Positions 34,714 to 44,741 of a DNA stretch of 64,000 nucleotides are shown here, piece after piece (position 1 is the stretch's first letter; each line of letters begins with the position of its first letter). A program made the position numbers and the translations under genes. Source of the DNA: Streptomyces sp. NBC_00690 (GTDB taxonomy: Bacteria > Actinomycetota > Actinomycetes > Streptomycetales > Streptomycetaceae); the NCBI RefSeq assembly GCF_036226685.1, contig NZ_CP109009.1, positions 4,464,001-4,528,000 on the forward strand, in the 5' to 3' direction. The notes beneath the pieces are model-generated. The model ran no database searches, was not told the origin of the DNA, and was given only the letters and a program-made list of their open reading frames with translations.

Positions 34714-36786
34714 GTGCGCAGATTGCTGCCACTGTTGAGCACCAAGCCCCACGCGGGTGGACGTTCCGCGCTCACCTGCCGCTACCGGTGCGGTGACGCC
34801 TGCTTCCAAGAGGTCCCCAACACCAGCGACAACGAGTACGCGGGCGACATCATCGCCCGTGCCCTGTCCCGCCGCTCGATGGTGCGGACGGCGGCCGTCG
34901 TGACCGTGGCATCGGCTGCCGCCACCGTTCCCGTACTGGGCGCCGGTACGGGGCAGGCGGTGGCCGCGCCCCTCGACCAGCGCGGTCAGCGGCCCGGTGG
35001 GGGCCGTGGCCCCGACGGCGCCCGTGGCCTGCGCTTCGCCCCGGTTGCGCCCAACAAGAAGGACGCGGTCACCGTCCCCTCCGGCTACAGCCAGAACATC
35101 GTGATCCGTTGGGGAGACCCGATCCTGCGCGGTGCGCCCACGTTCCGCGCCGAGAGGCAGACGGCGAAGGCGCAGGCAGGCCAGTTCGGCTACAACAACG
35201 ACTTCCTCTCCCTGCTCCCGCTCCCCGGCGAGCGCGGTCGACAACTCATGGTCGCCAACCACGAGTACACCGACGAGGTACTGATGTTCCGGGGGTACGA
35301 CCCGGAGAAGCCGACCCGTGAACAGGTCGAGATCGCCTGGGCCGCACACGGTCTGTCCGTCGTCGCGGTCCAGGAGGAGCGCAGGACGGGCCGGATCATC
35401 GCGCTCAGCAGGCATCCTCTGAACCGTCGGCTCACCGCCACCAGCGCCTTCGAGATGACCGGCCCGGCAGCAGGCAGCCCCCTGCTGCGCACCTCCGTCG
35501 ACCGTTCCGGCGTCAGGGTGCGGGGCACGCTCAACAACTGCGCCGGTGGCGAGACCCCGTGGGGGACGACGCTGCACGGCGAGGAGAACTTCAACCAGTA
35601 CTTCGCCCACGGCTCCAGCGCCACCGACAAGCGCTACGGCATCGGCACGGGGCCAAGCGAGCGCAAGTGGGAGCGGTTCGACAAGCGCTTCGACGTCCGA
35701 CAGGAGCCGAACGAGTCGCACCGCTTCGGTTGGGTGGTCGAACTCGACCCGTACGACGCCGACTCCGTACCGCGCAAGCGCACGGCACTCGGACGCTTCA
35801 AGCACGAGGCCGCAGCGCCCCGGCTCACCGAGGACGGCCGCCCGGTCGTCTACATGGGCGACGACGAGCGGTTCGACTACTTCTATAAGTTCGTCTCGTC
35901 GAAGCGGATGAAGAAGGGCACGTCGCGGGCGGCGCGCGAACACAACCTCACCCTGCTGGACGAGGGCACGCTGTACGTGGCCAAACTGACCGGCGACAGC
36001 CCGGAGTACGCCGCCGGCAGCGGTACGGGCGCTCTCCCGGCCGACGGCGAGTTCGACGGCTCAGGCGTCTGGATCCCGCTCGCCACCGGTGATGTCTCAC
36101 ACGTACCGGGGATGACCTCGGACGAGGTGTACGTCTTCACCCGGCTCGCCGGCGACAAGGTGGGGGCCACCAAGATGGACCGGCCCGAGGACGTCGAGCC
36201 GTCCCCGCGTACGGGCCGGGTCTATCTGGCGCTGACCAACAACACTGACCGCGGCAAGCCAGGTAAGCCGGGCGCCGACGAGGCGAACCCGCGCAACCTG
36301 AACAAGCACGGCCAGATCCTGGAACTGGCCGAGAACTGGGATGATCCGGCGAGCGACGGGTTCGCCTGGCGGCTGTTCCTGGTCGCGGGCGACCCGAAGG
36401 ACCCGCAGACCTACTTCGCGGGCTTCCCCAAGGAGCGGGTCAGCCCCATTTCCTGCCCGGACAACGTCGCCTTCGACCCGCACGGCAATCTGTGGATCTC
36501 CACGGACGGCAATCAACTCGGCTCGCACGACGGACTCTTCGGAGTGGCGACCCACGGCGAGCGCCGTGGTGAGCTGAAGCAGTTCCTCACGGTCCCGATC
36601 GGGGCGGAGACCTGCGGCCCGGTGATCCAGGACCGGCGGGTCCTCGTCGCCGTCCAGCACCCCGGTGAGGTGGACGGGGCCTCGGCACAGAAGCCCGCCA
36701 GCGCCTGGCCGGACGGGCCGGGCCGGATGGTCCGCCCGTCCGTCGTGGCGGTGTGGCGCAAGGACGGCGCCGACATCGGAGTGTGA
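34714..36786 (+). CDS. phoX: PhoX-family (DUF839) phosphatase, Tat-exported
   Basis: A 690-residue secreted calcium-type alkaline phosphatase-like protein. A twin-arginine signal SRRSMV (52-57) precedes the hydrophobic stretch ending at AVAA near residue 85. An N-terminal cysteine cluster (C22, C26, C30) sits before it, as in other actinobacterial PhoX proteins. The beta-propeller-like body includes NNCAGGETPWGTTLHGEENFNQYF, the family's best-known block, and later VAFDPHGNLWISTDGNQ. GTG 34714 was chosen because GGAGGAGG lies 5 nt upstream. A PHO-box-like repeat precedes the gene. Confidence 0.87.
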   Translation: MRRLLPLLSTKPHAGGRSALTCRYRCGDACFQEVPNTSDNEYAGDIIARALSRRSMVRTAAVVTVASAAATVPVLGAGTGQAVAAPLDQRGQRPGGGRGPDGARGLRFAPVAPNKKDAVTVPSGYSQNIVIRWGDPILRGAPTFRAERQTAKAQAGQFGYNNDFLSLLPLPGERGRQLMVANHEYTDEVLMFRGYDPEKPTREQVEIAWAAHGLSVVAVQEERRTGRIIALSRHPLNRRLTATSAFEMTGPAAGSPLLRTSVDRSGVRVRGTLNNCAGGETPWGTTLHGEENFNQYFAHGSSATDKRYGIGTGPSERKWERFDKRFDVRQEPNESHRFGWVVELDPYDADSVPRKRTALGRFKHEAAAPRLTEDGRPVVYMGDDERFDYFYKFVSSKRMKKGTSRAAREHNLTLLDEGTLYVAKLTGDSPEYAAGSGTGALPADGEFDGSGVWIPLATGDVSHVPGMTSDEVYVFTRLAGDKVGATKMDRPEDVEPSPRTGRVYLALTNNTDRGKPGKPGADEANPRNLNKHGQILELAENWDDPASDGFAWRLFLVAGDPKDPQTYFAGFPKERVSPISCPDNVAFDPHGNLWISTDGNQLGSHDGLFGVATHGERRGELKQFLTVPIGAETCGPVIQDRRVLVAVQHPGEVDGASAQKPASAWPDGPGRMVRPSVVAVWRKDGADIGV

Positions 36787-36906
36787 ACACTCTCCTCGCG
36801 CCGCCCCGGAGCCGGGCGGCGCGAGGATACCCGCGCAGCAGCTCATCTGCGGTCCGGAGCGAAAACGATCCGCTGCGCGTCCTGCCCGAGCCGTAGAGTC
36901 GATGGC

Positions 36907-37305
36907 ATGGATAGCGAAGGTGCACAGGGATCGGTGCGCGTCGACGCCTGGATCTGGTCCGTACGGCTCACCAAGACCCGCTCCCAGGCGGCTGCGGCCT
37001 GCAAGGCCGGCCACGTCCGAGTGAACGGCACCCGGGTGAAGCCCGCCCAGTCGATCCGTGTCGGCGATCAGGTGCGGATCTTCCATGAGAGTCGTGAGCG
37101 GCTGGTGGTCGTCGCACAGATCATCCGCAAGCGGGTGGGTGCGCCGGTGGCTGTGCAGGCGTACGTGGACAACAGTCCGCCGCCCCCGCCGAAGGAATTC
37201 GTCGCGCCGGTCGCGGTGCGGGACCGGGGTGCCGGCCGTCCCACCAAGCGGGACCGGCGAGAGATGGAACGCCTCCAGCCGGGCCAGCCGAAACCGGCGC
37301 GCTAG
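36907..37305 (+). CDS. S4-domain RNA-binding protein (Hsp15-like)
   Basis: A 132-residue protein. The S4 domain (about 9-75) reads VRVDAWIWSVRLTKTRSQAAAACKAGHVRVNGTRVKPAQSIRVGDQV, followed by a basic tail (GRPTKRDRREMERLQ). Hsp15/HslR binds stalled 50S subunits carrying nascent chains; this assignment rests on domain length and layout. It stands between the PhoX gene and a convergent gene and appears monocistronic. No ribosome site is strong; ATG 36907 is the first plausible start. Confidence 0.9.
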   Translation: MDSEGAQGSVRVDAWIWSVRLTKTRSQAAAACKAGHVRVNGTRVKPAQSIRVGDQVRIFHESRERLVVVAQIIRKRVGAPVAVQAYVDNSPPPPPKEFVAPVAVRDRGAGRPTKRDRREMERLQPGQPKPAR

Positions 37306-37372
37306 CGGCCCCCGCGCCGGTCGTCACCCGCGACTCTCGTCAGTTGTCACCCGTGTCGGTCGTTTCCCGGGG

Positions 37373-38416
37373 TCAACGGCCGGCGTGGAGGTCCAGTCGC
37401 ACCAGGAGCGAGCGGTGGTCGGTGTTGCCCAGCTCCAGGAACCGGGCCTTGCGCACCGAGAACTCCTCGCTGATCAGCACATGGTCGATCTGTGTGCCCA
37501 GCGGCCGGCCGACCATCGTGGGCCAGGACGGGGTGCGGGAGGCTCCGCCGAGGGCCGAGCTGTTCCGCAGGTCGCCGTCGTCGAGGATGTTCCTGAAGGC
37601 GGCGTGGTCCTGGGAGGCGTTGAAGTCCCCCGCGACGAGCGTGGGTTCCCCCTTCGCCCCTCGGGCGTACTTCCGCATCAGCTCCAGTTCGGCACGCCAC
37701 TCGTCCACCCCGTCCGGAATCGGCGGCAGCGGGTGGGCCAACTGCACATTGACCTTCTGACCTGCGATGACCGCCACCGAACCGGGCATCGCATGGAGGC
37801 TCTCGATCCCCGCGGCCTTCTGCAACGGGTACTTGCTGAGGATGGCCGAGCCGGACGCCGAGGCCCCTTCGACCACATTGCGGTACGGATACTCGGCCTG
37901 CGATATCTCCGCGGCCAGGGCGTCGGAGCAGACGGCCGCGCACTCCTGGACGAAGACGAGGTCGGGCTGCTCCCGCTGGATCGTGGCGAGCAGCCCCGGT
38001 GTGGCATTGCCGAACTCGACGTTCGAGGTGAGGACGTCGAGCTGAGCTATGACCTGCCCCTTCGGCTCATCGGCGAGCCCCGAGTCGTACGGTCTGACGA
38101 ACCAGCCGATCAGTGCGAGGACCACGGTCGCCCAGGCCATGCCGGCGCGCCAGCGGGCCAGCAGCGCGAACAGCAGGGCGAGCGCCGAGGGCGCCAGCAG
38201 CCAGGGCAGGAAGGCGAGGAGTTGGGGCACGGGGGTGACCCCGTCCATGTCCATGATCCGGTGGACCACCACGACGGTGGGCACGATCAGCAGGAGGACG
38301 GCGAACCACCCGGCAGCTCGACGGCGGCCCGGAGGCCGCAGCGGGGCGTCCGGTACTGCGGCGGGTGCCGCGGTCGAGGTGGCGCTGTCCAAATCCGGCC
38401 TCCGAAGGTGTTTCAC
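37373..38416 (-). CDS. Endonuclease/exonuclease/phosphatase-fold membrane protein
   Basis: A 347-residue protein. Three N-terminal membrane helices (RRAAGWFAVLLLIVPTVVVVHRI, QLLAFLPWLLAPSALALLFALLARW, GMAWATVVLALIGWFVRPY) precede an EEP domain from about residue 118. Catalytic landmarks are TSNVEFGN (Asn), LVFVQECAAVC (Glu), VAGDFNAS (Asp/Asn), and the terminal IDHVLISEE and NTDHRSLLVRL (Asp-His). All are intact. The active site should face outside. Actinobacterial members of this class are unassigned nucleases or phosphodiesterases. GTG 38416 is chosen; a longer Arg-rich upstream reading is doubtful. Confidence 0.85.
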   Translation of the reverse strand: MKHLRRPDLDSATSTAAPAAVPDAPLRPPGRRRAAGWFAVLLLIVPTVVVVHRIMDMDGVTPVPQLLAFLPWLLAPSALALLFALLARWRAGMAWATVVLALIGWFVRPYDSGLADEPKGQVIAQLDVLTSNVEFGNATPGLLATIQREQPDLVFVQECAAVCSDALAAEISQAEYPYRNVVEGASASGSAILSKYPLQKAAGIESLHAMPGSVAVIAGQKVNVQLAHPLPPIPDGVDEWRAELELMRKYARGAKGEPTLVAGDFNASQDHAAFRNILDDGDLRNSSALGGASRTPSWPTMVGRPLGTQIDHVLISEEFSVRKARFLELGNTDHRSLLVRLDLHAGR

Positions 38417-38561
38417 GCGTGCAGGGGTTCCGGGGTCGCGTTCCCGTGACCTCTGACGACGGAACGTCCCACTGTCATGACGCCAGTTTCGCCGACTCTG
38501 TTGCGCCTCTCGCCCGCTTGGGGATAACTCGTTGCAATCGGTCCGGGACTTTCCGGATCGG

Positions 38562-39572
38562 TCAGGGACCTTCCGGGTCTGCCGGGCCCGTTCCGGGGTG
38601 GTCGTCCGCCTTGCCCGCCCGGTCGTGCGCCTGGTCCTGGGCAGTCTGACGGTCCTGGGCAGTCTGCCGGCGGCGGCCGAGCCACCAGATGCCGACCGCC
38701 GCGACCAGACCCACACCCATCAGCCACCACGATGTCGTCCGCAGGGACGCGGTCAGTGCGTCGAGCACCGCGCCCGCCGCCGGGCGGTCCAGGTCCGAGG
38801 GGAGGTCGTTCAGGGCCACGGCCCGCCCTACCCGGACGATGAGCAGCAGAAGGGCGCCGCCCACCGCGAGTGCGCACCCGAGCAGGGCCAGCGCCCGCCG
38901 ACGACGGGGAGCGCAGAGGACGGCGGCCACGGCGAGCAGGGCCGTGGTCACGGGCAGCCATACGCCGGCGATCTGGAGGGCGTCGAACACCTCACGCGCC
39001 ACACCGAGACGTTGTGACTCGACGATCGTGATCGTGATGTCACCGATCGGGATCTGGTCCGCGAAGGGCACCCCCTCGGCGGACAGCTGCCGTTTGACCT
39101 GTTCGATCACCGGACCCAGGTCGATGCTTGCGGTGTCGCCGTCATCGCTGGTCAGCGCCTGCTCGACGGCGGTGTGCGCGGCTCGGTTGACCGTGTTCCA
39201 CGCGGTCTTGTATGCATCCGTCGCGGCGAAGCTGAGCACCGCATCGTGGATGAGTTCGCGTACGGCAGGGGTGAAGGGCCCGGCATCGACCTTCGTCAGC
39301 ACCTCGTCGGTGATGCGGTCGGCCACGGCGTTCTGCACCGAGGGGTCGGAGGCGAGCGGAGCCATCGCGGAGACATAGCCGTCCGGGTCGCCGATCTCCC
39401 GTTCCGCCCAGACGGCCAGTGCGCTGAGCGGTGTCAGGACGGCGACGAGCACGAGCAGCACCGTCGACACCGCTGAGAGGAGACTCCGCACCCTTCCAGG
39501 GAACGCGGCCCGCGCCCTGGGCGCGACCGCTGCTCCGCCGACCGGGCGCGGGACCGACTGCCCCGGAGCCAA
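38562..39572 (-). CDS. Hypothetical multi-pass membrane protein, paralogue of the 60.8-62.3 kb gene
   Basis: A 336-residue protein with no named family. The first membrane helix (about 28-55) is followed by a ~150-residue extracytoplasmic region containing GYVSAMAPLASDPSVQNAVADRITDEV and SIDLGPVIEQVKRQLSAEG. Three membrane helices and a hydrophilic tail follow. The outside region aligns well with the protein at 60765-62285, so the two are paralogues. Near its 3' end an 18-bp unit is duplicated (38633-38668), giving a QTAQDR/QTAQDQ repeat. The start is TTG at 39572 by frame, but weak; it could begin a few codons downstream. Confidence 0.72.
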   Translation of the reverse strand: MAPGQSVPRPVGGAAVAPRARAAFPGRVRSLLSAVSTVLLVLVAVLTPLSALAVWAEREIGDPDGYVSAMAPLASDPSVQNAVADRITDEVLTKVDAGPFTPAVRELIHDAVLSFAATDAYKTAWNTVNRAAHTAVEQALTSDDGDTASIDLGPVIEQVKRQLSAEGVPFADQIPIGDITITIVESQRLGVAREVFDALQIAGVWLPVTTALLAVAAVLCAPRRRRALALLGCALAVGGALLLLIVRVGRAVALNDLPSDLDRPAAGAVLDALTASLRTTSWWLMGVGLVAAVGIWWLGRRRQTAQDRQTAQDQAHDRAGKADDHPGTGPADPEGP

Positions 39573-39742
39573 AGCCCTGGCAGCAGCCCCACCCTGGCCT
39601 CACCTCGGCTTGCGCCGCGCGGCGTCGCGTGGTGAGCGGGGGTGGTGGTCGAACGAGATGAGGCCCTGACTTGCCGGGTGCCGCGTGTGGGTGTGCCCTG
39701 AGAGGGAGTGACGAGCAGGACCGTGAGGGAAGGGGCCCGGCC

Positions 39743-40120
39743 ATGGCCACACATGCAACGCCGTCCGCGCGGCACCACATTTCTCTCAGCTGGGGGGTGC
39801 CGCTGGCTCTCGGAGCGGTCTTCGGCTTCTACGCGGGGTTCCTGCGTCGGACCGGGGTCGCCGTCAGCTGGTGGGACGTCCTCTTCGGCGTGGTTGCCGG
39901 GCTGGTCTTCGTCGGGGTGGCGTACGGCCTCGGTCGGATCCAGCGGGCCCTGCCGCGCGAGCTGCGCGCGGCGGCCTACGCGGGGCTGTGCGGAATGTCG
40001 ATCGGCTTCCTCCACAGCCTGACCGGGTGCAGCATCCTCCAGGCGGTGGGCATGGGGCTGTTCTTCGCCGCGGCCATGTTGGTGGCGTCGTACTACATCT
40101 TCTACATGCGGGAGAAGTGA
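39743..40120 (+). CDS. Small four-helix membrane protein
   Basis: A 125-residue hydrophobic protein, not recognised. Four membrane helices are visible: WGVPLALGAVFGFYAGFL, DVLFGVVAGLVFVGVAYGL, AAAYAGLCGMSIGFLHSL and ILQAVGMGLFFAAAMLVASYYIFYM. GAAGGGG precedes ATG 39743 at good spacing. Divergent from the membrane paralogue and followed by simple repeats, it looks monocistronic. Function unknown. Confidence 0.75.
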   Translation: MATHATPSARHHISLSWGVPLALGAVFGFYAGFLRRTGVAVSWWDVLFGVVAGLVFVGVAYGLGRIQRALPRELRAAAYAGLCGMSIGFLHSLTGCSILQAVGMGLFFAAAMLVASYYIFYMREK

Positions 40121-40454
40121 ACACCCCTTCTCGGTGTCGGTGTCGGTGTCGGTGTCGGTGCCGCCAGCCGCGCCCTGGTTGGTCGACCGCTGACCGTGCG
40201 GGCCCGGTCGACCGCTGGCCGTGCGGGCCTGGTCGCTGATCGCCTTCGTACGCCCTACGCGGGCCCCTGGCTTTCGTACGCCGTTGCATGACCCCTGCCG
40301 CAACCCCTGCCGCACCGCCCGGCCCGATCTAGCGGGTCATCGCCCGCCCACCCGGTCCGCCAGTTCCTGCCGCCAGATGAGATCTGGCGATCGCGCGTCG
40401 TGATCTCGCGCCTTAGGGGTGAGGGCTGGTTTCGACGGGAGGAGGGCCCAGCTG
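40121..40454. repeat. Intergenic gap with hexamer array and 25-bp direct repeat
   Basis: TCGGTG is repeated five times without change (40131-40160), directly after the membrane-protein stop. GGTCGACCGCTGRCCGTGCG units at 40181 and 40206 repeat with period 25. Nothing gene-like was found in the 334 bp. There is no clean terminator. Confidence 0.8.
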
Positions 40455-41018
40455 ATGCGGGAGTGTGGCGAGCGGTCACCGGAGCCCTTGCGGGTCGCCG
40501 TGATCATCGGCAGTACGCGGGAGGGACGGGTGGGCGACGGCGTCGGCCGGTGGTTCACCGAGCGTGCCCGCGAGCGTACGGAGTTGGAGTTGGCGGTCAT
40601 CGATCTGATCGACTTCGACTTCCCGACCCGCTATCCCGCACGGACGACCAGGGTGGTCGGCGAGTTCGCTGCTCAGGTGGATCTTGCGGATGCTTTCGTC
40701 GTCGTGACGCCTGAGTACAATCGGTCGTTTCCCGCCTCCCTCAAGCAGGCCATCGACTTCGCCTACGACGAGTGGCAGGCCAAACCGGTCGGCTTCGTGA
40801 GCTACGGCCATGGCTCACAAGGGCTGTACGCGGTGGAGCAGCTGCGTTCGGTCTTCACCGAGCTGCACACCGTGACACTGCGCAATGGCGTGGCGATCAA
40901 CCTCCTCGACGAGCGTTGGGAGGAGCAGGACCGCGCGGTCCAGGCGATGCTCGACCAGCTCGGTTGGTGGGGCTTGGCACTCAGGGAGGCCCGTGCCCTG
41001 CGGCCGTACTGCTCCTGA
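40455..41018 (+). CDS. NADPH-dependent FMN reductase family oxidoreductase
   Basis: A 187-residue flavodoxin-fold protein. It has the FMN phosphate-binding loop IIGSTREGRVGDGV and the family signature TPEYNRSFPASLKQAIDF, and YGHGSQGLYAVEQLRSVF follows. Members reduce FMN, quinones or azo compounds with NADPH. ATG 40455 has GGGAGGAGGG about 10 nt upstream; a start at 40419 would extend into weak sequence. It is separated by 280 bp from the following ABC operon, so it is probably independent. Confidence 0.88.
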   Translation: MRECGERSPEPLRVAVIIGSTREGRVGDGVGRWFTERARERTELELAVIDLIDFDFPTRYPARTTRVVGEFAAQVDLADAFVVVTPEYNRSFPASLKQAIDFAYDEWQAKPVGFVSYGHGSQGLYAVEQLRSVFTELHTVTLRNGVAINLLDERWEEQDRAVQAMLDQLGWWGLALREARALRPYCS

Positions 41019-41170
41019 GCACCACCAGCTTCACCAGTCCGATGAGCCCGTTGAGTGTGGAAAAACTTTCAGATGAGATGTGCCGACATTTCGCATGATG
41101 GATGCGAGGTGTGGCCGAATTCCTACGGTCCGACCGATGACTTCCGTCGATCGTGTCGGTCGAATCCCTA

Positions 41171-41208
41171 GAACCAACCGAAGACCACAGAACCAACCGA
41201 AGACCACG
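41171..41208. repeat. Perfect tandem duplication of an 18-19 bp unit before the ABC exporter
   Basis: GAACCAACCGAAGACCAC is present twice back to back (41171-41188 and 41190-41207) about 92 bp before the ATPase start. It lies in the 281-bp leader region, where TTCGCATGATGGATGCGA near 41092 also forms an imperfect palindrome. It could be a regulator site or a recent slippage product. Confidence 0.85.
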
Positions 41209-41299
41209 GTCCGCCGCTGACCGGGGAGGCCCTCACGACGCCTCGCCGCGCCAGTGGCCCGCACCCGAGCCTCACCGTGAAACCAAAGGAAAAGGCGTG

Positions 41300-42264
<965 letters not shown>

Positions 42265-42268
<4 letters not shown>

Positions 42269-43128
42269 GCACCGCGACCACCACCAAGTCCAGTGACAAG
42301 GCCGACCTCGAATTCGAGGCCCCCAGGGCGGAGGATCTCGCAGCGCTCCTGGTGAACAAGGAGCGACCACCGCGGCCCAGTGCGCTGTCGGCGTCGATGA
42401 CCTTCGGCTGGCGGGCGATGCTCAAGATCAAGCATGTGCCCGATCAACTGTTCGATGTGACTGCTTTCCCGATCATGATGGTGTTGATGTACACCTACCT
42501 CTTCGGAGGTGCGCTGGCCGGGTCCACCGAGGAGTACATCCAGTTCCTGCTGCCTGGCATCCTCACCATGAGCGTCATCATGATCACGTTCTATACGGGT
42601 GTCGCGGTCAACACCGACATCACCAAGGGCGTCTTCGACCGCTTCCGTACGCTGCCGATCTGGCGGCCCGCCCCGATGGTGGGCTATCTCCTCGGTGACA
42701 TCGTCCGCTATCTGATGGCTTCCGTGGTGATGCTGACCGTCGGCATGATCATCGGCTATCGCCCGGACGGTGGGATCGTCGGTATCGCGCTCGGCGTCCT
42801 GGTCCTGATGGTCTTCTCCTTCTCCTTCTCCTGGGTCTGGACGATGTTCGGGCTGCTGCTGCGGAGCGAGAAGTCGGTGATGGGCGTCAGCATGATGGTG
42901 ATCTTCCCGCTGACCTTCCTGAGCAATGTCTTCGTCGACCCGAAGACCATGCCGGGATGGCTCCAGGCATTCGTCAACAACAGCCCGGTCACCCATGTGT
43001 CCACGGCCGTGCGTGAGTTGATGGCGGGCGAGTGGCCGGCCGCGGACATCGCCTGGTCCCTTGCATGGTCCGTGTTCTTCGTGGTGGTGTTCGGCACCTG
43101 GACCATGCGGCTCTACAACCGCAAGTGA
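42265..43128 (+). CDS. ABC-2-type permease (DrrB family)
   Basis: A 287-residue membrane subunit. A ~55-residue cytoplasmic N-terminus precedes about six helices. The ABC-2 signature lies in the fifth to sixth helices ([43 protein letters not shown]). The ATGA overlap with the ATPase gene marks them as one complex. A hairpin ends the operon 25 bp after the stop. Confidence 0.9.
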
Positions 43129-43152
43129 GGTTCCCGCACTGAGCGCGGGGCC

Positions 43153-43189
43153 GGGCGGCGGGTGTTTCCGGGGGGAACACCCGCCGCCC
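43153..43189 (+). terminator. Terminator after the DrrAB-type operon
   Basis: GGGCGGCGGGTGTT (43153-43166) pairs with AACACCCGCCGCCC (43176-43189) around a 9-nt loop, 25 bp after the permease stop. Confidence 0.88.
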
Positions 43190-43264
43190 GCTCGTTACTC
43201 CCTGTGCCGCCCGCCCCGTATCGGTGGTCGCTCCCGGTGTGGGTAGGGGTGCCATCAACGGCAT

Positions 43265-43360
43265 CGCTGGACAACGGCACGGCTGGACAAAGGCACGGCT
43301 GGACGAAGGCACGGCTGGATAACGGGCATCGCTGGACACGGGGTCGCTGGACAACGCCGG
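43265..43360. repeat. Six imperfect ~16-bp tandem repeats upstream of the MerR-PP2C gene
   Basis: Units run CGCTGGACAACGGCAC, GGCTGGACAAAGGCAC, GGCTGGACGAAGGCAC, then three shorter variants built on CGCTGGACA, ending at 43360. They occupy the middle of the 360-bp gap between the exporter operon and the MerR-PP2C gene. The rest of the gap holds no gene. Confidence 0.85.
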
Positions 43361-43488
43361 TCGTCGACTGGCATGGCGACGAGGGCCATTGACGAAGGCC
43401 CGTCCTCCCGCCGTTGACCTTCCTCCCGGGGGAAGCCCCAGCATCGGGGCATCGGGTGGACCACCACCCGGTGCGAGGAAGGAACCGC

Positions 43489-44565
43489 ATGGTCCGGCTG
43501 ACGATCGGGGCGTTCGCCCGTGTCTCTCGGCTCTCCGCCAAGGCGCTGCGCCGCTACGACGAACTGGGACTGCTGCCACCGGCGAGCGTCGATGCGTACT
43601 CGGGATACCGGTACTACGACGAGAGCCAGTTGGAGCGCGCCCGGCTGGTGGCCTGGCTGCGCCGCATCGGAATGCCGCTGGCGGACGTCCACACCGTCTG
43701 TGACCTCAGTGAGTCCGACCCGGCCGCCGCGGCCCAAGCCGTACGGGCGTACTGGGCACGGGTGGAGGCCGACACCGCCGCCCGTCGTGACCTGGCGTTC
43801 TTCCTCGCCGACCAGCTGACCCAGCTTTCCGAGGAGGAAACCGACATGCTCCAGCTCGGCATTCGCTACGCCGCCAGGACCGATCGCGGCCTGGTGCGCG
43901 AGACCAACCAGGACGCCGCCTACGCCACCTCACGGCTGTTCGCCGTCGCCGATGGCTACGGCGGCCAGGGCGCCACCGCGAGCCTGACGGCCATCGACGC
44001 CCTCCGGGAGTGGGACGCCACCACGGCGGGGCGGCCCTCCACCCGGGCCGGTGATCTCCTCAACGCCCTGGAGGACGCCGTCCTTCAGGCCAACACCGCA
44101 CTCCACGGGTACGCGGACTCCGGCACCACCCTCACCGCGATGGTGTGGACCGGCTCCCGACTCGCGCTCGTCCACATCGGCGACACCCGGGCCCTGTTGC
44201 TGCGCGGCGGCGAGGTCTTCCACATCACCCATGACCACACCCTCGTCCAACGCATGGTGGACGAAGGCACGCTCACCCGGGCGGAAGCGGACTCCCACCC
44301 CCAGCGCGCGCTGCTGCTGCGCGCCCTGGACGGCCGTGAGACATCGGCCCGCCCCGATCTGCGGCTGCACGAAGCACGGGCAGGAGACCGCTATCTGCTC
44401 TGCTCCGACGGTCTGTTCTCGGTGGTGTCCGACGGTGATGTCCAACGGGTGCTGGCCTCCGTCGATGACCCGGAGGTCGCGGTGGCGGAACTGATCGACC
44501 TGGCCAACCGGGCGGGCGGCCCGGACAACATCGCCTGCGTGGTGGCGGACGTGGTGCCGGTCTGA
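43489..44565 (+). CDS. MerR-type DNA-binding domain fused to a PP2C serine/threonine phosphatase
   Basis: A 358-residue fusion. Residues 3-72 are a MerR winged helix (TIGAFARVSRLSAKALRRYDELGLLPPASVDAYSGYRYYDESQLERARL). A helical linker (about 75-118) follows. From about 122 there is a complete PP2C domain: RTDRGLVRETNQD with D142, ADGYGGQ with D155, SGTTLTAMVW, HIGDTRALLLRGG, CSDGLFSVVSDGDV, and GGPDNIACVVADV. The metal-binding aspartates look intact, so it should be active. It lacks a normal MerR effector domain; the phosphatase takes that place. ATG 43489 has GAGGAAGGA upstream. No kinase gene is adjacent. Confidence 0.9.
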   Translation: MVRLTIGAFARVSRLSAKALRRYDELGLLPPASVDAYSGYRYYDESQLERARLVAWLRRIGMPLADVHTVCDLSESDPAAAAQAVRAYWARVEADTAARRDLAFFLADQLTQLSEEETDMLQLGIRYAARTDRGLVRETNQDAAYATSRLFAVADGYGGQGATASLTAIDALREWDATTAGRPSTRAGDLLNALEDAVLQANTALHGYADSGTTLTAMVWTGSRLALVHIGDTRALLLRGGEVFHITHDHTLVQRMVDEGTLTRAEADSHPQRALLLRALDGRETSARPDLRLHEARAGDRYLLCSDGLFSVVSDGDVQRVLASVDDPEVAVAELIDLANRAGGPDNIACVVADVVPV

Positions 44566-44741
44566 CGCCCATGCTGTGACGACCGCTCGACGGAGCGCAG
44601 TCCGTCCTCATGGATCCGCCCCTCCGCGGATGCGTACGCCTGGCCGAGGTCCCTGGCGCCCACCCGGCGTGAGAATGACCGCGCCGGGATGGATCCGGCC
44701 CGGTCAGCCTTCTCAGCCCCTAACGGTCCGTCCCGGAGCAC

